DNA of 64,000 nucleotides from Sweltsa coloradensis (lineage: Eukaryota > Arthropoda > Insecta > Plecoptera > Chloroperlidae), in assembly GCA_024449915.1 (NCBI GenBank), contig JAMZAV010003126.1, positions 62,001 to 126,000 of the forward strand, in the 5' to 3' direction. Positions within the stretch are counted from its first letter, which is position 1. Each line of letters opens with the position of its first letter. Both the position numbers and the translations under genes were made by a program. Shown here piece by piece: positions 20,963-31,942 of this stretch. A model generated the notes under the pieces. It worked only from the letters and a program-made list of their open reading frames with translations. It was not told the DNA's origin and searched no databases.

Positions 20963-22394
20963 AAAAAGAGATACATTATATAATAAGCAAACAAGCTAAA
21001 TTTTGAAACGTTATGTCTGGTGGCAACCATGTTTAAAACAAATCAACATGTCAGATTGATTTATAATGAGCTTCGCGTATTATTTAATTAAACAATGATA
21101 AACACGTCCAATGCATGATGAGGGGCGGTGCAAAGGGTGGCTGAATGATGCTGCTAACAGCATGTGAGTGTGAAATCATAGTGCAAATAGATGGGCTGAG
21201 CCTGGGTGGGGGGGGGGCTGTGGTAATGAGGCTTCGATCGATTCCAGAGACAGTTTTGGTTTAATATTATTCATTAATACTAGAGTCGAGTGCGAATAGA
21301 TGGTTTGAATATTATTGTAGTCTCAATCAAATTAGTAACAAACGCTAACGATCGAGTGGAAATGTGCGTTTGTACTTGAACTTCTGATAAAAAGTAACTG
21401 TTTTGTACTCTTAAAGGTGAAGCATATAATTATTTTCTTACATAATTCGGAATCTTTGTCACATTTGATCACACAGATAAAAGAATCAAAGTCGATCCAA
21501 ACATTATAAATTGTTGTGGTCTTTGTTGAATTGCATGAGATAATAAGTTTACGTAAATGCAAAAATACGACAAAAAAATATGGCTCAATTTCTCTGTCAC
21601 AATATTTTATTTATATCCCATCAAACTTATATATTTTTTTAAATAAATAGATTATTCTGTCACTTTTATTACTTCATTTCATTTTATAAACTTGTAAAAC
21701 ATTATAACATCATTACACATCTTAAACTCATTTAAATTAACATACATTATTACAGAAGGCACCATGACCTAACCGGTTGAAAAGTCCTAGTTTCTCACGT
21801 ACTCTTTCACATCGCGGTGTATATAACCTGTTCTGACCTGCATGGGACACATACACTAGGCTTGGGTGGCGCATTATGACCTTACGGTTGACGCGCCCTT
21901 AATCCAAACCAACTTTAAAATATACATATTAAATAAAACAATTTTGAATTTATTTCCCTCAAACTTTTCTTTGTAGCTATTGACATGTCGAGTCAAGTCA
22001 TCAACAGCTGTTGTTATTGTACAATTTATTTAATGTAAATGTGTAACAATAGGTTCGCTGAATTAAAGTTATATTACTACATGTTGCATATTTCTCGTTC
22101 TAGTGCATAGTAAAGATTATGAACTTTGCATTGTTTCTGCTCAGTGGGCGAAGATTTAACACAAGCCGTATTGGTGTGATATTCACAATAACATGTTTTA
22201 GAACTATTTGTGTATTCCAAAAATAAAGTTTATATACAATATAGATGTCAACCAGGAGGTAGCCACAAATCGCTTTTAATTATTAAATTTCCTCGGTTTC
22301 TCCTGAGGAAACTCGGGTGTTTTAAGCCGACTGTGGCTGGGACTTGTCAACATAGCTGCTTTCAGTCGACCAGATTCTAGTCCTATATTGACAC
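20963..22394 (+). repeat. Array 1, unit 4 (broken after the spacer)
   Basis: Anchor at 21113, G-tract about 21207-21217, LINE end 21754-21804, SINE third to about 21912, spacer to the GTCGACCAGATTCTAG segment. It then passes into a SINE-A of the non-array type instead of the array variant, so the tandem order stops here. Confidence 0.75.
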
Positions 22395-22723
22395 TGGTCC
22401 CGTTGTAGAATCTGGTCCAGAGCAGGCTCGGCTAATCAATACGGCGATATAAGAGAAAAAGTCCACCTCGCTATCATCAGCTAGTGTGAAGGGTAGTAAT
22501 TTACCACCCGAAAATAGAGGCGAGCTCTGGCAATCGTCGTCGGGGACCTTGCCCCCTTCCCTTGACGACCCCTCGACGACGATGACGACCGCGACGTGAG
22601 AACCCCCTTTCCTCCCCTTACCCGTGGCTGGTTCTGACCAGCATGGGCCCCTCCCCCCTCCCCTTGGTTGGAGTGGTGCATTATGACCTAACGGTTGACG
22701 CGTCCTTAATCCCAATACACCAA
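22395..22723 (+). mobile_element. SINE-A, array head joined to dispersed-type body
   Basis: The head (GGTCCCGTTGTAGAATC) is of array type. From TCCACCTCGCTATC on, the body, including GACGCGTCC at the end, matches dispersed copies. This looks like a recombination or conversion point at about 22450. Confidence 0.75.
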
Positions 22724-22948
22724 TTCACATCAAACACATTTATTCAGTTTATTTATTTTACATTCAAATATATATCTTTTGTTCTGCTCTTACTATCATC
22801 ATCATCATCATCATTTTATTTTGATATATTTTCACTTAGAAAACAATCTTATCATCAAACACACCACTCATCTCATCAACTTTCAATATCACAGGCGGCG
22901 CAATATGACCTAACCGGTTGAAGCGCCCTAGTTTCTCACGTCGTCTTC
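22724..22948 (+). mobile_element. I-like LINE 3' UTR
   Basis: Begins directly after the SINE-A end, shows TTACTATCATCATCATCATC and ends at GGCGGCGCAATATGACC...CACGTCGTC (22893-22946). Confidence 0.8.
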
Positions 22949-23387
22949 TTTCATAATTAAACTTTAAACTTAGATTACAATTACTGCGCTGATCACACGA
23001 GTTAAACCGGTTTAACTTAAGTCCGATGAAAGTGAACCAGGACTGAAATACATAGGTTCGATACTCAATGCTAATACGAATAAACCTTCTGTGCATGGTG
23101 AACACTAGCTCGAACTAAACCACCGCCCTCTGAATCCACCACCTGTGCACAGGCTTTGAGTCGGGACTTTTTTACCATCGGCATGCTGAATCGTAGTCAA
23201 TGTCTTATCTGTCAAAATGACAATTAAAAAAAAAAAGTGTTATTTTAAACCGAGGAGAAATGTTTAATGTAAAATGCAACACACTGGACTCTTAGGGGTA
23301 GGCTCTTAGTAACTTACTAGGGAAACGCCAAAGTCGTTGTTAGACGAGTGAGTGAGCCATGTGTTGAGTACCCCGTAACATTTCTTT
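22949..23387. other. No gene; possible diverged CACTA-MITE relative
   Basis: 22985-23130 shares short words with the 8830 MITE (TACTCAATGCTA, TAGCTCGAACTAAACC) but the ends are not clear. The remainder is unrecognised, with a poly-A near 23226-23237. Confidence 0.25.
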
Positions 23388-23475
23388 TCTTCCCCTTACC
23401 TTAGGTCTCCCTAGCCTATCATAGGCTACAGTGGAGCATTTTGGCCTAAACTATGGCCTTAACTTAAATACCTTA
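23388..23475 (+). mobile_element. Very diverged SINE-A 3' end
   Basis: TTCCCCTTACC, CCTAGCCTATC, GGCTACAGTGGAGCATTTTGGCCTAA follow the SINE-A order, but the GCTGGT hairpin is lost. Confidence 0.35.
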
Positions 23476-26319
23476 TTAATTATACGAATATAATTATAAA
23501 ACTTAAATGCAATTTTCCCCGGGTATCACCCATGTCGCTCACATCGTCTAACACGACTTTGGCTTTTTCCCTAGTCTGTTGGCAAAGGGGGACGTGGGTT
23601 AAATCCCCGGGTCGAAAAGTTTTTTTGTAATTTCTGGATTGTTTTTAAAAAAATAATTAAACATTTTTAAAATGCATAAAACGCAGTTTTCCCCCTCATT
23701 TGGCAATAGGGCCTACTAGGGTAAACGGCCAGTACAAATACGTGAAAATATTGCAAGGTTTACTCAATCTACAGGGGAATTTGGGGGTCCTTGACGTGCA
23801 ACTTTGACAGACCTTGCATGGGCACAGCATTTCACGGCCGGGCGAAAAAAAACAAAAAATTATATTCAAATCTAAAACATTTGTCTATACTAATATTTTT
23901 AAATAAAAACGTTTTGGCCAAAAAACATTTTTATTTTTTGGTTCAGGGTTGCCGCCCCCAAAAGTGGGTATCGCTCCCAACCAACCCCCGGGGGTACCTG
24001 GTGCGTTCGGAAACTTTCCGGGTACGGGCACGAAAGGGGTTTTTTTGACCCGCTCGCATACTTTGGCCTTGGGCGACGATGAACATTTTGGCTCGCGTGC
24101 CGTTTTGGGGAGAGCACTTATTTAGCGATGAGAAAAAAAAAAAAAAAAAAAAATCATAATTTTTAATTTCGTCTTCCCACCCGGGGACATTTCCAATACC
24201 CCCGAAACCGTTGAGGGTATGTTTTAAAAACGCCCCCAATTTCTTATTTTTGGACATTGTTTGATTTTCCGTTTCAAATTTTCTAAAAAATTCTGGGTGC
24301 GTGGTGGGCCCCCCGAGGTTTGTCAATTCCCAAAATGTCAAAAAAATGGCGAAACGGGTGAGGAAAAAAAAGAGCCGATTCTTTTGCCATTGCCAAAGAA
24401 AAAAAACCCCAAAGTCAAAAAAAGTTTTAATTTTTTTTTACATTTTGGGGTGCAACTCTAAAAGCTTAAAATATTGGCTTTTCTCTGTTCGTTTGGAACG
24501 CCCAAAGGCTCTTTAATATAGCGGGGAAGGATAAGGAAAATTTAAATAAAAATTGTTTTGAGAACCTGGGGGTTGAAACCCCGGGCTTTTGGGGGAGCCT
24601 TCGGTTTTTGGCCCGGGGCACTTTTTGAAAGGAACTTTGCATTCAAGGGCACAAAAAGCCGGTAAATATTTTTTGTAAAATTCACGAAAAGCAAAAAACA
24701 ACCTTCCCGACCTTTCGGAAATTGTCTACCAAACTCACCATTTGTTCGTTTAAGGGAAATGGCACCGCAAAAATTACATGCGTGCCGTTTTTTTCATAGA
24801 AAAACAAATTTTTACAGTTGCATGCAAATTAAAACGTCATAAACGGGGGATGCTCGGGGGTTTGGGCCACTTTTTTGTCTAATAATTCAAAACAGGGTCA
24901 GGATTCCGAAAAAAAACTTTTTTAAACTTTGTTTTCACATCCTAAACGCCGAAAAAAAAAAATTTAGAAATTATTTTATTATTCCCTGCGATAAATTTCC
25001 CCAAAGCGCGTGTATAGGGGGCAGTTTTACTCGCCACATATCCAACGCAGCCCGGGCGATGGTCAAGATGCCGAGTTATCACGCGGTCGGCGTGGGTTCA
25101 GAACGGTCGGGTCGGTACTTTTTTTCATATTGCATTGTTGGGAAAAAATTTCAATGTATTGTTAATCAACCTACAGCTACCGTTTTGGTACGTCCTTCGT
25201 GGGACATGCTTTTGTGTTTCATGTGTAAATATCATTTATTATAGTAATTTAAATTTTTTGGGAAGAGCTATGTGTACGGAGGGAGAGGAAATGGCAAAGG
25301 CCTGGGAAGGGGGGAGGGGCTAAGAATGTACTACCCACTTCAAATAATCAATCTCAAAACTCAACAATTGCCCTTCAAACGGGGCCTCCGAAGTTATTAA
25401 TATTCGAAAATAAATTTCAATTCGGCCCTACTTCAAAATTTACAAAACTACAATTATTTTTAAAGGGTATGCGGATCCGCTTTTTTGCCATTTAATACAA
25501 GTAAAATGTTTCTAAAAAGGGTCGATTCTGAGTAGTCAAATATTAAAAAGAAATTCATTTTGCAATTTTTTTTAAAACAACTATCTATTCTGGGGCAATT
25601 TACGTCCGGGGGCCCAATTTAAATGTTTCTACTAGCGATTTCCTTTTGGGTTTGGCAGTGAGGTGGGGGGTGGGGGGGGGCCCAAAGCGAATTTTTTTTA
25701 AAAAAATACGGGTTTTTTTGCCAAAGTGACAAAACCGGGTTTATCAAAGGACGTAAACCACAAGGATAATTGCTTTTTATAATTCCCAAAAGAGGAAATG
25801 CCCAGGGGCGACATGGAAAACATTTTTGGGACGACTTCCTTTGGGTTGGCAAAACCCTTTCTTTGGAAAGGGGTGGGGGGGGGGGGGTCAAAGTCAATTT
25901 TTTTTGTTCGGGGAAATACATGGTTTTTAGCCTAAACAAAAAAAACGGGGGAAAATCGAGGGGAAAAAAGTGGTGGGGGGTGAGGGAGGGAGTTGAGGGG
26001 GAAGTGGTTTTTATAATACTAAACCTGATTATTCTTTAAAATTTTATTAACTTTTTTGGGTACAAATCCGAATTTTGAGGACTGTTTTGAGTGGACCCGC
26101 AATGACACTGTTGGGGGGGGGGGGGGGGGGGAGAATTTGAATAGAAACAAAAAATTTCCCATCAATATCTTCAACTATTTTTTTTTGGGGGAGCTTTCCC
26201 ATGGCGTCGGGGCCCGCATCAGGGGTGAGGCCCCTAATACTAAATTATTTTGTTTCTTTGAAAATGGTTGGCCTTTTTTTGGAAAATCCAAAAAACAGGG
26301 TTTTTTTTAATAGCTGGGA
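23476..26319. other. Homopolymer-rich stretch, no gene supported
   Basis: Dense runs of A, T, G and C (for example A at 24132-24151, G at about 25871-25887 and 26105-26120) in an otherwise unique context. Short open frames on both strands have no recognisable domain and are rich in Lys/Phe/Gly from the runs. The texture suggests poorly resolved sequence or a strongly decayed region. Confidence 0.4.
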
Positions 26320-27900
26320 AATTTTCGTCCGATCAGGTTCAACTCGGGCGCTATAAAACCCGCGGGGGCGGGGAAAAAAATTTTGACTCCCGGAAATCGT
26401 CCCGGAAAAAACCTTTGTCGTGTTTTTTTTTACAAAAAGGCGCAATAATTGTACGACCAAGTCCATCTGGGGCTCTACGGAACTGGACGGAAAAGGCCCA
26501 AATATTTTGAGTCCCGGGAAAAGACCCGGGGAAAAAATTTTTGCCCCGGTTTTTTTACAAAGGCGCTGAAACCCCCGATCCGGGGGTGGGGGACTTTTAA
26601 TTAATTGAAATCGAAAAAACAAAAAGTTGAGGTTGTCAAAACGGGTCATTTTTTAAGTAGAAAAAATGATATGGGCACTCGAACCATTTATGGGTTTTTT
26701 TTACTTTTCCTGTTATCCCCAAAAGCATAAATTCATAGAAGGGTAGCCCAGTCAAGCATGAGCATGCGCCACAACCAATATTCAAAATCTTAACGGCGGG
26801 AAAAAAGGGAGGGGGGGGGGGAAGGGAAAAAGCACATTTTTTTTGAGTACCTACTCACAATATCAAAAACCCAACGGGGTTTTTTTTATACCCCAAAACA
26901 TGATCCGAGCTTTCGGGGGCATTCAAAAAATTTTTTAAATTTATATTTTCCTTCCTGACGTCAGGGGGGCCGCGTCATAGCAACACCCCAAAAAAACTTT
27001 CATTTGAACTGGCCAAAACATTTTTTTGGGATTTCTCAAATATTTTGGTCTATTGGGGTAAAGCATTTTTTTTTTTAATATTTTCACAATTACAGTCGAT
27101 CAGTTCATCCGGGGCCAGGAACCCGGCGGACGAGATGCAGTTTTTTTACGTACCGAAAAACGTCTTGGGAAAAACCTTTGTCCGGATATTAAAGAAAGGC
27201 GCAATAAATTGTGCGACCGGGGTTTTAATTTTGGGCTCTACGGGAAACCGGGGTTTTAAGGGGTCATATTTTTACTACCGGGAAAAACTCCCCGGAAAAA
27301 TTTTTTCCCGGATTTTTTTGAAATGCGCAATAATTCTACAACGGGTCCATTTTTTGGGCTCTACGGAACCGGCGGGGAAAACCATATTTTTTACTACCGG
27401 AAAAGTGTCACGGGAAAAAATTTTAAGTCGGGGGTTTTTACGATAGGCGCGTAATCGGACCGATCAGGGAATCTCGGGCTCTGCGGATCCCCGCGGACGA
27501 GGCGAAGTTTAGACGTACCGGAAAAACCCGGAAAAACCCCCTGTCCGGATTTTTACGAAAGGCCAATTGTACGACCGGGTCCCTTTTGGGCCCCACGGAA
27601 CCGGGCTTTGAGGATATATTTTTTCGTACCGGAAAAACGTCCCGGTAAAATTTGTTATGGGTTTTAAAATGGGACAAATTATTGTCCATTGGGTCCCTCT
27701 CGGACTCTACGGACCGCGGGATGTGCTAAGACTTTTTACATACTTTAAAATTTGCCCGACGCGAGGGCCCTTTGTACCCCCGGGGATTTTTCTCCGATCG
27801 GCTCCATCTAGGGCTCTATGGAACCAAGGGGAACAAGACAAAAAAATTTTGTTACCGGAAAAGGTCCGGAAAATTTGTCGTCCCGGAAATTTAAAATTTG
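26320..27900 (+). repeat. Degenerate satellite, 110-124 bp period
   Basis: The word GGGCTCTACGGAACCGGCGG or a variant recurs at 26347, 26471, 27113, 27234, 27357, 27477, 27589, 27702 and 27812. Between copies the order is constant: CCGGAAAA, GTCCCGG, a T-run, TACGAAAGGCGCAATAATTG, TACGACCGGGTCC. The block 26570-27090 interrupts it. Homopolymer lengths differ between units much more than other positions. Confidence 0.7.
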
Positions 27901-28299
27901 CGTAAAAATCAATTTTATTTCTAAAAAAATTCCACGTTACTTCGGAGGGAGGGGAGGGTCCGGGGGACGAAACCAAAAGTGTGCCGGAAACAAATTTATC
28001 CAAAGTTTTTCGGATTAACGACAAACGTGACCCGCAAACTACCGCATCGCGGCCTACTCGGGCCCATTTTTTTGGTTTGTCGCGGGGAAAAAGGGTTTTT
28101 AAACTACGAGGAAATTTCCCGGTACAGGTTTTTTTCCCAAACCCTCCGCGCCGGCTTTCAAGCCGCGGTAAGCGCGACTTGTCTTTTTAAAAAAATTTTT
28201 AAAAAATTGGGAAATCTATTTTTTAGTTTATTATTTCTTGTAGGGTTTTAAAACGCAAAGAACTTGTGATTTTTTTTTGCAGTTCTCAATAAACTCGTA
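27901..28299. other. No gene recognised
   Basis: Continuation of the homopolymer-rich sequence beyond the last satellite unit. Open frames of 65-90 codons lack any motif. Confidence 0.35.
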
Positions 28300-28402
28300 C
28301 CGGATGTCTGTTTAAAATTTCAGCGCAATCTGTTCAGCGATTCGGCTGATTTTCAACGTACACGCACACACACACTCACACACACACACACACACGCACG
28401 CA
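28300..28402 (+). mobile_element. Possible RTE-type 3' end with (AC)n tail
   Basis: TTTCAGCGCAATCTGTTCAGCG then CGGCTGATTTTC and an AC-rich microsatellite (28359-28402) resemble the conserved 3' ends of some arthropod RTE elements. No coding part is attached. Confidence 0.25.
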
Positions 28403-28469
28403 GAAAAACAATAAGGGCCGTTTAAGTCGAATGGAGATCACTCCGTTCGCTACGCTCACTCGTTCAATT

Positions 28470-28665
28470 AGAAGGTTTTCTTTGCGAATTCTATTGCTAT
28501 TAGTTTGAGAAGTTAATAATCTGGTTGTGTTTACGTCAGGATGAACATCTGAATACTTTTTAACGTCCGCCATATTTAGTTCGAATTAAATTTTGTTGAT
28601 AAACGCATTGGACTAATAAAAGCGTATTAGCTTAGTTATATCTAAATGATTGTGGTAAACGCAGT
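28470..28665. mobile_element. CACTA-like MITE, left end missing
   Basis: Matches the right two-thirds of the 8830-9087 element (GGTTTTCTTTGCG, CTATTGCTATTAG, TTGTGTTTACGTCAGG, CCGCCATATTTAGTT) and ends GTGGTAAACGCAGT. It too is followed by AATCATCAAACACACC, the same LINE UTR position. Confidence 0.65.
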
Positions 28666-28784
28666 AAAATAATCATCAAACACACCATATACTCATAATG
28701 CTCATTTGATTAACTTACAGTATCACAGACGGTGCAATTTGACCTAACCGGTTGAAGCGCCCTAGTTTCTCACGTCGTCGTCGC
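28666..28784 (+). mobile_element. I-like LINE 3' UTR end
   Basis: From AATCATCAAACACACC to CACGTCGTCGTCG. A SINE-A 3' third (about 28795-28899) follows, as at unit borders in the array. Confidence 0.75.
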
Positions 28785-29043
28785 ATTGAATGGCATAACC
28801 TGTTCTTCCCAGCATGGACCCTTCTTCCCCATATCCCTAGGCTAGAGTGGCGAATTAATATGACCTAACGGTTGACGCGCCCTTTATGCAAATAAATTTA
28901 AAAGAGAGGCATTATACAATGAACTACTAAACCAGTAATTTTCAAATGTTTTGTCTTGTGGCAGCCATGTTTAAAACAAACAAAAATGTCATATTGATTT
29001 ATATTGAGTTTCGCGTTTTAATTAATGAATCAAGGATGAATAC

Positions 29044-29715
29044 TTTTTTTATTTATTTTACAGAAGAAAGCCATAAGATCAATAACTATGTCTGGCTACC
29101 GGACTAGCTGCAGACCTCTGTTCAAACGACTATGCATTTTACCCATGCCTTGTGTATACATTTATGAAATAGTAATTTTTGTTCACAAAAATCTTCACCA
29201 ATTTACTAGTAATTCAGATTTTCATAATTTAAATACTAGGAATAAGGATAAACTAAGGGCACCAAAGTGTAAGCTATCAATGAGACAAAAAGGGCTTGCA
29301 GTGTCGGGCACAAACCTTTACAATTCTGTACCATTACAAATCAGGAATATCAAACATTGTACTCGTTTTAAGAAAGAACTCAAAGCCATGCTTTTAGATA
29401 AATATTATTATTCTGTAGAGCAATTTAGATCGACTCTCCCAAAGCACGCAGTTTTATAAAGGTTTTTAGCCGATTCTGCATGAACACTCTCTTAGTTATT
29501 TTTTAAAAATTATAGTTTTAGTATTTTGAAAACTTTTATAAATTAATGACAACTCAAATGTTCAGTATTTTATATATTTTATATATTAATGTATATGAAC
29601 TAAACGAGGCTAATAAATACAATACAATACAATACAATACAATACAATACAATACAATACAATACAATACAATACAATACAATACAATACAATACAATAC
29701 AATACAATACAATAC
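29044..29715 (+). mobile_element. 5'-truncated non-LTR retrotransposon with (AATAC)20 tail
   Basis: The array unit is interrupted between GATGAATAC and GTCCAATGC; sister units read GATAAACACGTCCAATGC, so the insertion is clean. Contents: end of the reverse-transcriptase protein, 3' UTR, AATAAATAC and twenty AATAC repeats (29616-29715). The family differs from the I-like LINE: it lacks RNase H and its tail is a pentanucleotide. Any target duplication is hidden because the flank itself ends in AATAC. Confidence 0.8.
29046..29459 (+). pseudogene. Reverse-transcriptase C-terminal fragment (Jockey/CR1-like)
   Basis: In frame from about 29046 to the stop at 29457-29459. Family landmarks: QKKAIRSI, SCRPLFKRLCILP, LYIYE-like VYIYEIVIF, NTRNKDKL, LYNSVPLQIRN and FKKELKAMLL...YYSVEQF. 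This is the conserved tail after the polymerase fingers/palm, with the catalytic part missing. No internal stop, so the insertion is young. Confidence 0.8.
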
Positions 29716-31942
29716 GTCCAATGCATGACGAGGGGGTGGTGCCAAGGGCTGCTAACAGCACGTGAGTGTGAACAGTGCTCATATAGTTGGCGTGAGCCTG
29801 GGGGGGGGGGGCTGTTATAATGAGGCTTCGATCGATTCCAGAGACAATTTGGGTTTAATATACAACTCAATGTTCATTATTACTAGAGTTAAGTGCGACT
29901 GAATATCATAAAAGTCACAATAAAATTAGTTAAAAAACTTTAACGATCGAGTGGAAATGTGCGTTTGTACTTGAACTTCCGATAAAAGTAAATGTTTTGT
30001 ACTCTTTATATGAAGCATTTATTAATTAATTTCCTACATAATTCAGAAACTTGGTCACGTTTGATCAAAAAAATAATTGTATCAAGGTCGATACAAAAAT
30101 TATAATATTTCGTTCTGGTCTTCAATGAATTACATGAGAAAATAAATTTACGTAATTGCAAAATACGGAAAAAAAATACAAAATTTCTCATTCTCAGAAA
30201 TTTATGTTAATTCAATTTTTTTACTAAAAAATAGCTTTTTATTTTTCTCTCCCTATCATTATTTCATCATCAAACATACCATAAACTCATTTAATAATTT
30301 AGAATATCACAGGTGGCGCAATATGATTATAACCGGTTAAAGCATCCTAGTTTCTCACGTATTCTAACTTTCCCGGTGGACAAAAACTGTTCTGACTAGC
30401 ATAGGTTCCTCCTCTCATATCCCCTAGACTTGAGTACCAAAATATGACCTAACGATTGACGCACCCTTAATCCAAATAACCTTATGAAATGAAATTAGTG
30501 ATCGAGCAAAGTAGGTTATCACTGTCACTGTATAGACCCTTAAAATGCTAATGAATAATGAAAATAATGCAGAACCGTCCCATTTTTTTTTTAAATTTCT
30601 GTTCATAATTTGTTGGAATATGGTCATCAGTATGATCAGCATATTTGAGTTACAATATCTTAATTGTATGAATTGATTTAGCTCAAATTTGTAATTGTAT
30701 CTATGGACGAGTCAACAACAGTTGTTAATGTTGCATATTTTTCGTTCTAGTGCATAGTAGATCATGTAGGCCTACTTTGCATTGTGTCTGCTCAGTGGGT
30801 GAAGATTTCAAACAAGTTGCATAGGTGTGACATTCATAATAACATATTTTATAACTATTTGTGTAGTTCAAGATGTGAAATGTTTATACAATATAGATGC
30901 CAACCTGGAGGTAGCCACACATCGCTTTTATCTATAAAATTGAACCAGTTTCTCCTGAAGGAAACTCGGCTGTTTTAAGCCGCCTGCGGCTGGGTCTTGC
31001 CAGCATAGCTGCCTTCAGTCGCCCACATTCCAGTCCTATATTGACACTGGTCCCGTTGTAGAATCTGGCCCAGAGCATGGCTCTGCTAATCGTAAAAGGC
31101 GATTCAAGAGAAAAAGTCCACCTCGCAAACATCAGCTTGTAAGCGGGGAGTAAAATACTCACCGAACCAAGAGACGAGCTCTGGCAATCGTCGTCGGGGA
31201 CCTTGCCCCCTTCCCTTGACGACCCCCCGGCGACGATGACAATGACACAACGAACGATGACAAAGACGATGACGACCGCGACGTGAAAAACCCCCCCTTT
31301 TCTCCCCCTACACCGTGGCTGGTTCTGACCAGCATGGGCCCCTCCTCCCCACATCCCCTAGGCTAGAGTGGCACAATTAAACCTAACAGTTGACGCGCCC
31401 TCAATCCAAGAAAACTCAATCTGTTCATCATAGTATGTTTTAAGAATTATCATGTATTTCTAAAATATTACATTTTTATAAAATTATGTTTATAGTTTAA
31501 CCAACTACGACAAAGTGTTTAGGGTAGTAAAAATTACACAATGTTATAGTAAACTCTACAGATAGTGATGGCAGAAACAGAAAAATTTTAGTGTCTAATC
31601 AAACTAATACTTAAATATAATTCGTATTTAGAGTGTAGGCCTTCACACTTAAGTCACATAACTGATTTTCAGCTGGGGACATTGTAAACCCTGTCAAACG
31701 TGGCGACAAACTTTCTAAAAAACTCAATCAGAGAAATTTATTTTCAACAACATTTTCAATTTTTTACACGAATAAATATTTTTGCTTTTGCTTTTCTGTC
31801 ATATCCATTATTTTCTTCCCTTTTATTAACATAGAAAGCAATATATTCATCAAACACTCCACAAACTCCTTTCATTATTTTAAAATATCACAGGCGGTGC
31901 AATATGACATAACAGTTGACGCGCCCTTAATCTAAATAAACA

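Larger units (their letters stand above)
28900..31942 (+). repeat. Array 1, unit 5, with a LINE insertion
   Basis: Unit order restarts: GATTTATATTGAG, then the LINE (29044-29715), anchor GCATGACGAG at 29723, G-tract about 29799-29810, LINE-type end 30310-30363, SINE third to about 30480, SINE-A about 31040-31408 with dispersed-type body and array-type end, LINE UTR 31695-31935. Without the 672-bp insertion the unit is about 2371 bp. Confidence 0.75.

Noticed and set aside
23530..23620. tRNA-like GGGTTAAATCCCCGGG near 23600
   Set aside because: Only a T-arm-like string; no matching D or anticodon arm, and it lies in unreliable homopolymer-rich sequence.
24261..24461. Overlapping open frames on both strands in 23800-28300
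   Set aside because: Lys/Phe/Gly-rich products of A, T and G runs, no domain, mutually overlapping, so treated as chance.
25059..25323. Short Cys/Tyr-containing frames as a possible secreted peptide
   Set aside because: No signal-peptide pattern or splice context, and it sits in the homopolymer-rich block.
29616..29715. Regular pentamer repeats as a CRISPR-like array
   Set aside because: Perfect AATAC units without spacers directly after a LINE 3' UTR: a retrotransposon tail.
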